This document shows, piece by piece, positions 43,985-53,274 of a DNA stretch of 64,000 nt. The notes under the pieces were generated by a model. The model was not told the DNA's origin. It searched no databases and saw only the letters and a list, made by a program, of their open reading frames with translations. Origin of the DNA: Flavihumibacter petaseus NBRC 106054 (GTDB lineage Bacteria > Bacteroidota > Bacteroidia > Chitinophagales > Chitinophagaceae); NCBI RefSeq assembly GCF_000974785.1, contig NZ_BBWV01000003.1, forward strand, positions 744,001 through 808,000. The letters are read 5' to 3'. Numbering within the stretch: the first letter of the stretch is position 1; every line of letters starts with the position of its first letter. Both the position numbers and the translations under genes were made by a program.

Positions 43985-44566
43985 ATGCAGGAAGACATAT
44001 TGATCCAGATCAGCAACAAGATAAAAGAGACGAGACGTAATAAAAATATTACCGTGCAACAGCTGGCCACCCAGGCCAATGTGAGCAAAGGGCTGATTTC
44101 ACAGATCGAAAATAACCGTACCGTTCCCTCGCTTCCTGTTCTCATGAGCATCGTGCAATCGCTGGGACTGGACCTTACGGAGTTTTTCAATGGCATCCAG
44201 GCGAATGGCGGGACAGAGAAAATCGTTATCAAAAGATCCGCCGACTACAAACACTTCAAGAAAGAAACGGCCAAAGGATTCGACTACCAGCGGATCTTTA
44301 CCCGGAATATGGCCGGCGGAGCCGTGGATTTTGTACTGTTGAAACTGAAAAAAGGCGCTAACCGCAGCCAGATGGTTAAGACAGATGCCTATGAATACAA
44401 ATACATCATCCAGGGCACGGTAGAATACCTGATTGAAGAAAAAGTGTACACCCTGCAGGAAGGAGATTCCCTTTTTTTTGACGGCAGGCTTGGGCACAAA
44501 CCGGCCAATATCGGTAAGACCGACGCGCTGATCCTGGTAGTATACTTCTTCCAGACAAATTCCTGA
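43985..44566 (+). CDS. XRE-family regulator with C-terminal cupin domain
   Basis: This 193-residue protein has an N-terminal XRE helix-turn-helix (ITVQQLATQANVSKGLISQI then ENNRTVPSLPVL) and a C-terminal cupin domain (about 110-190) with GANRSQMVKTDAYEYKYI, GTVEYLIEEKVYTLQEGDSL and FFDGRLGHKPANIGKTDAL. Cupin-XRE proteins typically control uptake or catabolism of one substrate, with the cupin as sensor. It is directly upstream of and co-oriented with the SusCD-phn genes, with a nested palindrome between, so it is the obvious candidate regulator for them. Confidence 0.93.
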   Translation: MQEDILIQISNKIKETRRNKNITVQQLATQANVSKGLISQIENNRTVPSLPVLMSIVQSLGLDLTEFFNGIQANGGTEKIVIKRSADYKHFKKETAKGFDYQRIFTRNMAGGAVDFVLLKLKKGANRSQMVKTDAYEYKYIIQGTVEYLIEEKVYTLQEGDSLFFDGRLGHKPANIGKTDALILVVYFFQTNS

Positions 44567-44652
44567 TCACCATTCCGATCATAATTCCTGTTGTTTTTCC
44601 AGACATCTCCGGCTTCCCCGGGCGGTAGTGGGTACGCATACGTTTGCGTCAA

Positions 44653-44707
44653 TTGTTTAGTAATAGTAAATTATGTTTACTACACAATGTATATTTATAC
44701 TAAACAA
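44653..44707 (+). promoter_or_regulatory. Nested inverted repeats upstream of susC in the phosphonate locus
   Basis: TTGTTTAGTA (44653-44662) and TACTAAACAA (44698-44707) are perfect 10-bp inverted arms. Inside lies a second perfect inverted repeat, TAGTAAA-TTATG-TTTACTA (44664-44682). A TATATTTA at 44690-44697 resembles the -7 consensus (last base differs) and would be covered by a protein bound at the arms. It sits 23 bp before the SusC ATG. Confidence 0.65.
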
Positions 44708-44729
44708 ACCATTATTCAAACCACTGCTT

Positions 44730-47700
44730 ATGTCACCCATTTTAGCTTCACTCCGCCGCAGCAGCCTGATCTTCTCCCTGCTGCTGTGCTGGTATGTTTC
44801 GCTGGCACAGTCCGAATTAAAAGGACGCATTACCAATGAAGCCAACCAGCCAATAGCTGGTGTAACCGTTCAGGTGAAGGGAACCAATACCCGCACCGCC
44901 ACTGACCAGAACGGCAGGTTCAGCGTTCCGGCTGCCTCCGGCGCCGTGCTGATTTTCAGCCACGTCGGTTTTGTTTCCCGCGAACAACCCGCCGGTAACG
45001 AATCCGACATCGCCATCCAGCTTAAACCCAACAACGACGCCATGGGCGAAGTAGTAGTGACTGCCCTGGGTATCAAAAAGGAAAAGAAGGCACTGGGTTA
45101 TGCCGTTCAGGAAGTAAAAGGAGAAGAACTGGTGAAAGCCAGGGAACCCAACGTAATTAGTTCCCTCACGGGTAAGGTGGCTGGCCTGCGCATCGCCAGC
45201 TCCTCCAACCTGTTTGGTGATCCCGGTATTTCCCTGCGTGGTAAAGGCACCATTATCGTAGTAGATGGTGTGCGCATCAATTCCGATTCCTGGAACCTGA
45301 GCGCCGACGATATCGAAAGCTTCTCCGTGCTGAAAGGACCAACCGCTGCCGCCCTCTATGGTTCCGACGGACAAAACGGCGCCATCCAGATCACCACTAA
45401 AAGAGGATCCAAAAACAAGAGGGGCTATTCCGTAGAATTCAACTCGAGCACACAATTACAAACAGGGTTCAACGCCGTTCCCGGGTTGCAGGGCGAATAC
45501 GGTCCCGGTTCCAATTTTCAATATGAATATGGGGATGGCCGTGGCGCCGGTATCAATGATGCCGACTATGACGTCTGGGGCCCCCGTTTCGAAGGACAAC
45601 TCATCAAACAATGGAACAGCGAAGTGGATCCCGCTACAGGAGACCTGGTTCCCCTGCCATGGACTGCCAAAGGCAAGAACAACCTTGACAATTTCCTGCA
45701 GAACGGTATCCTTTCCAGCAACAACATTGCCATTTCTGCCAACAACGACCGGGGCGATATCCGCTTTTCCATCACCCAGATGTACCAGCGCGGCCAGGTT
45801 CCCAATACCAAACTCAATACCACCAACGTGGCCATGTCCGGCGGACTCAACATCAACAAGAAGTTGCGCCTCGAAACCAATATCAACTACAACAAACAGT
45901 ATACGCCCAACTACCCCGTATTTGCCTACCAGCCCAGCAGTCCTGTCTATGCCATGATGATCTGGGGTGCCGCCAACTACGATGTGCGTGACCTCCGCGA
46001 TTACTGGATGCCGGGTAAAGAAGGCACCCAGCAAAAGAACGTAGAGAATTATCAATATTCCAATCCCTGGTTTATCGCCTACGAACAATTGCGTGGTTAT
46101 TATAAAGATGACCTGTATGGGTATGCGAAACTGAAATACAACATCACGGAAGGCCTCGATGTGCACCTGCGCACCAACGTCTCTACCAACTACCTGAACC
46201 GCCAGAACCGTTACCCGATCTCCACCTCGCAGTACAATGGTGACGGCGGCTATTTCCAGCGCGGCGGATACAACGAGTCCTTCAGCTATTTCTGGGAAAA
46301 CAATACCGATGTGCTTGCGACCTATAGCAAAGATATCTCCCGGTCCTTTTCCCTGAAAGCCTCTGCCGGCGCCAACCTGCTGACGCGCCGGACAAATTAC
46401 CAGTACAGCCATACCAACAACGGTTTGCTCGTTCCGCAACTATGGACCGTACAGAACAGTGTTGACCCGCCTTCTACAGAAACCTTCAAAACGTCTTACC
46501 AGCGCAGGAGCGTTTATGGATATGCCGACCTGGACTATCGCAAGATGATCTTCCTGAGCCTTACCGGCAGGATGGACCAGGCTACCACACTGCCCAAGGC
46601 GAACAATTCCTATTTCTATCCTTCCGTGTCCCTCAGCGGCGTGATCTCTGAAATGGTCAAACTGCCGGAAGTGATTTCCTTTGCCAAAGTGCGCGCCTCC
46701 TATGCCAAAGTGGGCAACGACGGCCTGGTTGCAGGCAGTGAAAACTATTATACCCTGTATCCAACCTATTCCACCGGTGTACGCTGGAACGGTAACCCGT
46801 CGCTCTATTACAGCGGCACACTCTACGATCCCAATATCAGCCCGGAGTTCAGCAAGGCCCTGGAATTCGGCGCAGATATCCGCTTCTTCCGCAACCGCCT
46901 CGGATTTGATTTCACCTACTTCCGCAACATTGAAGGTCCATCGATTTTCTACCTGCCGCTTTCTCAAAGTACCGGCGTAACCACCCTGCAGCGCAACGGC
47001 CTTACCTACAAGCGCAAAGGTGTTGAACTGGTGGTAACGGCATCGCCTATACGCAAAGCAAATTTCAGCTGGGACGTCCTGTTGAACTGGTCTACCCAGC
47101 AACGTTACCTCGATGAAGTATACGATACGCTGCAAACTTACCAGCGGATCAAAGTGGGAGAGCGCACAGACAAACTCTACCTCACCGATTTCCAGAAATC
47201 TGCCAACGGTCAGATCATCTATAACCCCGGAAACGGAAGGCCCCTTTTCAACAACTATGTTACCATGCAGGGTTATGGCAACGAAAACTGGATGGCAGGA
47301 TTACAGAACACCTTCCGCTATAAGAACCTCAGCTTCGGCTTCCTGATTGATGGCCGGTATGGTGGTAAACTCGTCAACTACCTCAGCCAGAAACAATGGC
47401 AGGCAGGTGCGCATCCTTTGTCCGCCAACGAATACCGCCTGGCAGACTGGAACAACCGCGACGTAGCAGGTTACAAAGGCACTTTTGTTGCCGATGGCGT
47501 AAATATTGTGAGCGGCACCCTGGAAGTGGACGGTGACGGCAATATGGTGAAGGATACCCGCGAGTATAAAGACAATGAAACGCCGATCAAATGGGAGTCT
47601 TTTGCCAAAGGTTACTATGGCAGCAGCATCGCCAACCTGGTGGACAAATCCTACATCAAACTCCGCGAAGTGACCATCACGTATAACGCGTCACAGCACC

Positions 47701-47882
47701 TGTTGTCCAAACAGCGGTTTTTCAATGCAGCGTCTGTTTCCCTGGTGGGCAGAAACCTCTGGTATCATGCGAAAGACAAAAATGCCCGCAACATCGACCT
47801 CGACCAGTGGACCAGCACCAGTACTGAACTGGAAACTCCATCCATCAAAAGCTTTGGCCTGAACCTGAACCTTATCTTCTAA
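44730..47882 (+). CDS. SusC/RagA-family TonB-linked outer membrane protein of the phosphonate locus
   Basis: The start at 44730 gives a signal peptide (MSPILASLRRSSLIFSLLLC to SLAQ). The 1050-residue protein has a carboxypeptidase-like regulatory domain (GRITNEANQPIAGVTVQVKG), the TonB box region (MGEVVVTALGIKKEKKALGY), a plug domain (KVAGLRIASSSN, VDGVRINSDSW, GPTAAALYGSDGQNGAIQIT) and a long beta-barrel ending FGLNLNLIF, a typical terminal aromatic signal. It forms with SusD a pedal-bin transporter for large or complex nutrients. Its placement directly before phosphonate genes suggests a phosphonate-bearing substrate. Confidence 0.95.
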   Translation: MSPILASLRRSSLIFSLLLCWYVSLAQSELKGRITNEANQPIAGVTVQVKGTNTRTATDQNGRFSVPAASGAVLIFSHVGFVSREQPAGNESDIAIQLKPNNDAMGEVVVTALGIKKEKKALGYAVQEVKGEELVKAREPNVISSLTGKVAGLRIASSSNLFGDPGISLRGKGTIIVVDGVRINSDSWNLSADDIESFSVLKGPTAAALYGSDGQNGAIQITTKRGSKNKRGYSVEFNSSTQLQTGFNAVPGLQGEYGPGSNFQYEYGDGRGAGINDADYDVWGPRFEGQLIKQWNSEVDPATGDLVPLPWTAKGKNNLDNFLQNGILSSNNIAISANNDRGDIRFSITQMYQRGQVPNTKLNTTNVAMSGGLNINKKLRLETNINYNKQYTPNYPVFAYQPSSPVYAMMIWGAANYDVRDLRDYWMPGKEGTQQKNVENYQYSNPWFIAYEQLRGYYKDDLYGYAKLKYNITEGLDVHLRTNVSTNYLNRQNRYPISTSQYNGDGGYFQRGGYNESFSYFWENNTDVLATYSKDISRSFSLKASAGANLLTRRTNYQYSHTNNGLLVPQLWTVQNSVDPPSTETFKTSYQRRSVYGYADLDYRKMIFLSLTGRMDQATTLPKANNSYFYPSVSLSGVISEMVKLPEVISFAKVRASYAKVGNDGLVAGSENYYTLYPTYSTGVRWNGNPSLYYSGTLYDPNISPEFSKALEFGADIRFFRNRLGFDFTYFRNIEGPSIFYLPLSQSTGVTTLQRNGLTYKRKGVELVVTASPIRKANFSWDVLLNWSTQQRYLDEVYDTLQTYQRIKVGERTDKLYLTDFQKSANGQIIYNPGNGRPLFNNYVTMQGYGNENWMAGLQNTFRYKNLSFGFLIDGRYGGKLVNYLSQKQWQAGAHPLSANEYRLADWNNRDVAGYKGTFVADGVNIVSGTLEVDGDGNMVKDTREYKDNETPIKWESFAKGYYGSSIANLVDKSYIKLREVTITYNASQHLLSKQRFFNAASVSLVGRNLWYHAKDKNARNIDLDQWTSTSTELETPSIKSFGLNLNLIF

Positions 47883-47900
47883 TCAGCAAAAATTGTAATC

Positions 47901-49409
47901 ATGAACCGGAGTTATAAATTCCTGGCTTTATCTATCACGGCCGCCGTTCTCATCACCGGCTGTAAAAAAATTGACGAGATTCAGAAGAATCCCAATGCCT
48001 CTGACCAGGCATCTCCCAAGCTGATCGTTACCGGCATCCAGTACGATATGTACGACAATTCCTGGAGCGATAATTCCTATTCCCAGCGCATGGCGCAAAC
48101 CCAGGTGCTGAACTTCGACTACTATGGCAACCAGTCGTACACCTGGGGCAGTGGATCATTTTACTACAATACCCTCCGCAATGTGGGCCGCCTGGAAACC
48201 GAAGCAGACAAGCAGGGCGTCAATACCGTAACACGTGGCTACAAGGCGTTTGCCAAATTTGCCAAAGCCATGCTGTACAGCAAGATGACAGAGCAGATGG
48301 GTGACATCCCCCTGAGCGAAGCCATGCAGGGAGCTGACGGTGTGCATTATCCCAAATACGACAGCCAGAAATCAGTATACCTGCAGTGCCTGCAGTGGCT
48401 CACGGAAGCCAATACAGAGCTGGCAGCCATCCTTACCGAAAATCCCAATGCTGCCATCGAAGGGGATATTTATTATGGCGGCAGTCTCGCCAAATGGCAG
48501 CAGGCGGTGAATTCACTTTCCCTGAGGCTCCTGATCAGCCTGAGTAAAAAAGAGGCCGATGGTGATTTGAACCTGAAAGAGCGTTTCAACGCGATTGTAT
48601 CCAACCCTGCAGCATACCCGGTTATACTGACCAATAGTAGCAACCTGCAGATGACCTACAATTCCACTGACAAAAGCAACAACTTTCCTGTTTTCCCGGA
48701 TGATTCAAAATTTTATGTAAACAGGAATATACTGGGTGCTACCTGGGTGGATCTGCTTACCGGTTTGAAGGATCCCCGGATTTTTATCATTGCTTCCCCG
48801 GCTGAAAATATTCCGGAAGATCCTGCTGATCCGTTTGCGCGGTACAAAGGCGCGAATTCAGGGGCCATCCAGAGTGAAATTCAGACCGCTACCAATGCCG
48901 GCCTGTATGCTTACCTCAACCGCAGCTACTGGCTGAAGGATGCCAGCGGTATACCCTGTATCCAGCTGGGTGCCAGCGAAACAGCCTTTAACATTGCTGA
49001 AGGTATCAACCGCGGCTGGACTACCGGTGATGCAGGTGAATACTACAAAATGGGTATTACGCAGTCGATGCTGTTTTATGGAGTGGAAGCCAGTGATATC
49101 GCTGACTTTCTTGCCCAGCCCGAAGTTACCTACGCGGGTAACGATGCCGATGGCCTGGAGCAGATCCTGACGCAGAAGTATGTGGCTTATTTCGGTAACT
49201 CCGGCTGGCAGGCTTATTACAACCAGCGGAGAACCGGTGTGCCGGCTTTTGTGATCGGACCAGCCAACGAAAATGGGGGTATGATCCCGGTGCGTTTCAG
49301 CTATCCTTCTGCTGAATACACGAACAATAAAGAAAGTGTTACCGATGCCGTTCAGGAACAGTTCGGTGGCTCAGATACCCGGAATGATGTAATGTGGTTA
49401 ATTAAATAA
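47901..49409 (+). CDS. SusD/RagB-family nutrient-binding outer membrane lipoprotein
   Basis: This 502-residue lipoprotein has lipobox ITGC (LSITAAVLITGCKKIDE). It has the TPR-rich SusD fold of the SusD-like_2 branch, with RGYKAFAKFAKAMLYSKMTE, QMGDIPLSEAMQG and, near the end, QILTQKYVAYFGNSGWQAYY. It caps the SusC barrel and binds ligand at the cell surface. It follows SusC after 18 bp and precedes phnA after 8 bp, so the outer-membrane system and cytoplasmic phosphonate enzymes share a transcript. Confidence 0.94.
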   Translation: MNRSYKFLALSITAAVLITGCKKIDEIQKNPNASDQASPKLIVTGIQYDMYDNSWSDNSYSQRMAQTQVLNFDYYGNQSYTWGSGSFYYNTLRNVGRLETEADKQGVNTVTRGYKAFAKFAKAMLYSKMTEQMGDIPLSEAMQGADGVHYPKYDSQKSVYLQCLQWLTEANTELAAILTENPNAAIEGDIYYGGSLAKWQQAVNSLSLRLLISLSKKEADGDLNLKERFNAIVSNPAAYPVILTNSSNLQMTYNSTDKSNNFPVFPDDSKFYVNRNILGATWVDLLTGLKDPRIFIIASPAENIPEDPADPFARYKGANSGAIQSEIQTATNAGLYAYLNRSYWLKDASGIPCIQLGASETAFNIAEGINRGWTTGDAGEYYKMGITQSMLFYGVEASDIADFLAQPEVTYAGNDADGLEQILTQKYVAYFGNSGWQAYYNQRRTGVPAFVIGPANENGGMIPVRFSYPSAEYTNNKESVTDAVQEQFGGSDTRNDVMWLIK

Positions 49410-49417
49410 AAGAGACA

Positions 49418-50665
49418 ATGGTCAATCAGATTTCGACGAAGACGTTTTCAGTGAATGGAAAAACCTATGCGCCGCCCGCTGCGCCGGTGGTAGTGATTTG
49501 TATTGATGGTTCTGCCGATGAATACCTCGATACCACGATGGCTTTCGACAGGCTGCCGAACCTCAAAAAGATGACACAACAGGGGTACCGGGGCATGGTC
49601 AGAGGGGCGCTGCCTTCTTTTACCAATGTGAACAATTCCTCCATTGTAACCGGCGTAACGCCTGCGGTACACGGCATCAGCGGCAACTTTTTTTACGACG
49701 CGGCAAAAGACGCCGAAGTGATGATGAATAGTGCGGATTACCTGCGTGCCGATACCATCCTGGCAGCTGCTTCAGCGGCCGGCCGGAAGGTGGCCGTGGT
49801 GACCGCCAAGGAAAAACTGCGGGATATCCTTTCGCACAAAATGGAAGGCATAGCCATCTCTGCAGAAAAAGCCAACCAGGCAAAACAGGAAACACATGGT
49901 ATTGATGGGGTGGAAGCGATCGTGGGTCATCCCACGCCCGCCATTTACAGCGCCGATGCGAGCCTGTTCGTGTTGCGGGCGGGAGTAGCCTTCATTGAAA
50001 ACGGACTCGCCGATTTCCTTTACCTGTCACTCACCGATTATATGCAGCATACCTATGCGCCGGAAGCTGAAGCTTCCCTCGCATTTTATGAGGCAATGGA
50101 TGCAGAGATCGGAAAACTGCTGGCCCTGGGGGCCGTAGTGGGTGCTACGGCCGACCACGGCATGAATGCCAAGGTGAAAACTGATGGCAGTCCCAACGTG
50201 CTCTTCGTGGAAGACATGCTGGAAGCGCAATTCGGTGCCGGTGGTTTCCGCGTGATCTGCCCCATTACTGATCCCTACGTGAAACACCACGGTGCCCTGG
50301 GTTCCTATGTGGTGGTACACCTGGAAGATCAGGCAAAGACCGACGAAGTAAGAAAATGGCTTTCCATACAGCCAGGCATAACCGAAGTATATGACCGCGC
50401 TACGGCCGTACATGTGCTGGAACAACCGGAAGACCGGATAGGTGACCTGGTGGTATTATCGGGAAGAGATGTGGTGGTAGGACGGAAACCCAAATACCAT
50501 GACCTCTCCGCACTCGACGGAACACTGCGTTCCCACGGTGGCCGCTACGAAGAAATGGTACCCATGGTGCTTTCCCATCCCTTGAACAGCGCCTATACCA
50601 TGAAAGCCGCCGGCGACCCCAGGAACTTCGACATTTTTGACTTTACCATCAATGGTACAAACTGA
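49418..50665 (+). CDS. phnA: Phosphonoacetate hydrolase (PhnA type)
   Basis: This 415-residue enzyme of the alkaline phosphatase superfamily lacks a signal peptide, so it is cytoplasmic. It splits the C-P bond of phosphonoacetate into acetate and phosphate. Both zinc sites and the nucleophile can be read: D30 (VVICIDGSADEY), T69 (ALPSFTNVNNSS), D207 and H211 (SLTDYMQHTYAP), D246-H247 (GATADHGMN) and H373 (LRSHGGRYEEM). Lysines of VVTAKEKLRDIL (K131/K133) fit the substrate-carboxylate site known from PhnA. The downstream genes give the two preceding steps of the phnWAY pathway. Confidence 0.93.
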   Translation: MVNQISTKTFSVNGKTYAPPAAPVVVICIDGSADEYLDTTMAFDRLPNLKKMTQQGYRGMVRGALPSFTNVNNSSIVTGVTPAVHGISGNFFYDAAKDAEVMMNSADYLRADTILAAASAAGRKVAVVTAKEKLRDILSHKMEGIAISAEKANQAKQETHGIDGVEAIVGHPTPAIYSADASLFVLRAGVAFIENGLADFLYLSLTDYMQHTYAPEAEASLAFYEAMDAEIGKLLALGAVVGATADHGMNAKVKTDGSPNVLFVEDMLEAQFGAGGFRVICPITDPYVKHHGALGSYVVVHLEDQAKTDEVRKWLSIQPGITEVYDRATAVHVLEQPEDRIGDLVVLSGRDVVVGRKPKYHDLSALDGTLRSHGGRYEEMVPMVLSHPLNSAYTMKAAGDPRNFDIFDFTINGTN

Positions 50666-50673
50666 AACTGCTC

Positions 50674-52146
50674 ATGTCCGATAGCATAACCTCAACAATT
50701 GCCGGAAGCCATGTGAAGAATGGCGTTCCTGCCTGGCACTTGACTTCCTACATTGCCGGGCAGCCCATCACTTCACAACAACTTCTGAAGGTACACAGCC
50801 CTTACGACAACAGGCTGGTAGGTACCGTAACCCTTGCCGGAAAAGCCGATGCCACGGCTGCCATTGAGAAGGCCCTGCAGGGCGGAACTGCGCTTTCCCG
50901 CTATGAACGATTCAGCATTCTCGACAAAACCCGTCAGCTGCTGGTGGAAAGGAAGGAAGCCATTGCACAGATCATCAGTGCCGAATCGGGACTCGCCATT
51001 CGCGAGGCCCGCTATGAAACCGGCAGGGCACACGATGTACTGATGTTTGCTGCCATGGAATGCCTGAAAGATGACGGCCAGATATTTTCCTGTGATATAT
51101 CCCCGACAGGCAAGGCCCGCAAGATCTTCACCCAACGGGAACCCCTTTCCCTGGCGGTGTGCATCACGCCGTTCAACCATCCGTTGAACCAGGTGGCGCA
51201 CAAGATCGCGCCGGCCATTGCCGCGGGGACCCCGGTGATCCTGAAGCCTTCTGAAAAAACACCGCTTACCGCCATTAAACTGGTGGAGCTGCTGTATGAA
51301 GCCGGATTGCCGAAACACATGCTCAGCGTACTGCTGGGACCAACGGCAGAAATTGCGGAGCCACTGGTAAAAGATCCCCGCGTAGATATCGTGTCATTCA
51401 CGGGCAGTGTTGCGGTGGGCAAACATATTGCCAGCACTGCAGGCTACAAGAAAGTGATCCTGGAACTCGGCGGAAACGATCCACTGATCGTGATGGAAGA
51501 TGCCGACCTGGATCTTGCTGTAAACCTTGCCGCAGAAGGCGCCTACCGGAACAGCGGACAACGCTGCACCGCTGTAAAGCGTATACTGGTACATGAAAGT
51601 ATTGCCGATACCTTCATTCAGAAGCTGGTTGCGAAAACAAAGGAATATACCTGCGGTGATCCTGCCAATCCTGAAACCAGGGTGGGTACCGTGATCGATG
51701 AAGCTGCTGCCATCTACCTCGAATCCGTGGTAGAACAGGCAGTGGCACAGGGCGCCCGTGTATTGATTGGCGGCAAACGCCACGGCGCGTTGCTCGAACC
51801 CACTGTGATTGTTAACGTACCGCGCAATGCCGTAATGGTAGTACGCGAATCGTTCGGGCCACTGGCACCTGTGCTCACCTTCACCGATATTGATGATGCG
51901 ATCCGCCTGAGCAATTCAACCGACTATGGTTTGTCCAGCGGCATCGTCACCAACAATATGGCCTATGCGCTGCGGTTTATCCGCGAGCTGAAAGTGGGTA
52001 CGGTGAACATCAACGAAGTACCGGGGTACCGCATTGAAAGTTCTCCCTTTGGTGGCATCAAAGACTCGGGTCTCGGCATCAAAGAGGGTGTGATCGAAGC
52101 GATCAAATGTTTCACCTACGTCAAAACTTTTTCCTTACCCTGGTGA
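50674..52146 (+). CDS. phnY: Phosphonoacetaldehyde dehydrogenase (PhnY type)
   Basis: This 490-residue aldehyde dehydrogenase has the catalytic elements N168 (ITPFNHPLNQVAHK), K191 (LKPSEKTPLTA), E264 (LELGGNDPLIV) and nucleophile C298 (NSGQRCTAVKR). LELGGNDPLIVMEDADLD and GQRCTAVKRI resemble PhnY. Its place 8 bp after phnA and in one operon with phnW supports oxidation of phosphonoacetaldehyde to phosphonoacetate with NAD+. Family membership alone would leave other aldehydes possible; the context makes the assignment strong. Confidence 0.9.
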   Translation: MSDSITSTIAGSHVKNGVPAWHLTSYIAGQPITSQQLLKVHSPYDNRLVGTVTLAGKADATAAIEKALQGGTALSRYERFSILDKTRQLLVERKEAIAQIISAESGLAIREARYETGRAHDVLMFAAMECLKDDGQIFSCDISPTGKARKIFTQREPLSLAVCITPFNHPLNQVAHKIAPAIAAGTPVILKPSEKTPLTAIKLVELLYEAGLPKHMLSVLLGPTAEIAEPLVKDPRVDIVSFTGSVAVGKHIASTAGYKKVILELGGNDPLIVMEDADLDLAVNLAAEGAYRNSGQRCTAVKRILVHESIADTFIQKLVAKTKEYTCGDPANPETRVGTVIDEAAAIYLESVVEQAVAQGARVLIGGKRHGALLEPTVIVNVPRNAVMVVRESFGPLAPVLTFTDIDDAIRLSNSTDYGLSSGIVTNNMAYALRFIRELKVGTVNINEVPGYRIESSPFGGIKDSGLGIKEGVIEAIKCFTYVKTFSLPW

Positions 52147-52179
52147 CACCCTATTCAATCAATTTCCAATCAGATTAAC

Positions 52180-53274
52180 ATGAGAGTATTCATAGCAGGA
52201 ATGTTGCTATGCCTGTCGACGATGGGTTTGGCGCAACAACAGAAATCAAAAAACATCATCCTGATTTCCCTCGATGGATATCGCTGGCAGGAGGTATTTC
52301 AGGGTGCAGATTCAACATTGCTTTTTCCACCCAAATACCGCAGGCAGGATTCGACTGAACTGATGACCAAATTCTGGGCGCCCGATGCACAGCAGCGCCG
52401 GGAAAAGCTCATGCCCTTTTTCTGGAAGACCATTGCCCGGCAGGGGCAGTTGTACGGCAACCGCGACGCGGGCAACCTGGTGAATGTGAGAAACAAATAT
52501 TGGTTCTCCTATCCAGGCCGCAGTGAAACCCTTTGTGGCTATTACGATTCCGCCGTGAATTCCAACAGTTACCCCAACAACCCGAACGAGAATGTACTCG
52601 AGTTTGTGAACAAACAAAAAGGGTTTGAAGGAAAGGTGGTGACGTTTGCTTCCTGGGATGCCGTGGGACGGATCGTGAACCGCGACCGCAACGGCATGAT
52701 GACGATCCTTCCGGGAGAACAGGTGAAAGGCAACAACCTGACCGAGGCACAAAAGCTGGCCAACGAACTGCAGTTTTACACACCGGAGTTTTTCGGCAAA
52801 TCGGTCCGCGACGATGCGCACAGTTTTGCCATGACCAAATCCTATATGCAGGCCAATCATCCCCGCATGGTGTACATCGACTTTGCCGACCCCGATGACT
52901 ATGCTCATGCCGGTCAGTACGATTCATACCTCGATGCCGGTCACTACCTCGATGCCATGATCGGCAGCCTTTGGAACATGATCCAGTCCGACCCTTTTTA
53001 CAAAGACCAGACGACCATCATGATCTATCCGGACCATGGCAGGGGCGTGGGACCAAAATGGACGGGTCACGGTTCTTCGATTCCCAGGGCCAATGAAACC
53101 TGGATGGCTGTGATCGGCCCTGGCATAGCACCACTCGGTGAAGTAAAAACCGCCGGACAGCTTTACCAGGACCAGTTTGCACAGACTGCTGCGCAGTTGC
53201 TTGGGTTCCGGTTTACTGCCAATCATCCGGTAGGCGAACCCGTGAATACAGTACTTCAACCCGGTAAGAAATGA
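52180..53274 (+). CDS. Exported alkaline-phosphatase-superfamily hydrolase of the phosphonate locus
   Basis: This 364-residue protein has a signal peptide (MRVFIAGMLLCLSTMGLAQ), so it works in the periplasm or outside. Metal ligands can be seen in ILISLDGYRWQEVF (D32), YIDFADPDDYAHAGQYD, MIYPDHGRGVG and WTGHGSSIPRANE. The nucleophile position reads Ser110 in YWFSYPGRSETLCG, while NPP/PhnA relatives carry Thr. It may release phosphate or an aminophosphonate from an ester or a decorated lipid/glycan before uptake. Substrate is inferred from context only. It overlaps the FAD gene by 4 bp. Confidence 0.85.
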   Translation: MRVFIAGMLLCLSTMGLAQQQKSKNIILISLDGYRWQEVFQGADSTLLFPPKYRRQDSTELMTKFWAPDAQQRREKLMPFFWKTIARQGQLYGNRDAGNLVNVRNKYWFSYPGRSETLCGYYDSAVNSNSYPNNPNENVLEFVNKQKGFEGKVVTFASWDAVGRIVNRDRNGMMTILPGEQVKGNNLTEAQKLANELQFYTPEFFGKSVRDDAHSFAMTKSYMQANHPRMVYIDFADPDDYAHAGQYDSYLDAGHYLDAMIGSLWNMIQSDPFYKDQTTIMIYPDHGRGVGPKWTGHGSSIPRANETWMAVIGPGIAPLGEVKTAGQLYQDQFAQTAAQLLGFRFTANHPVGEPVNTVLQPGKK

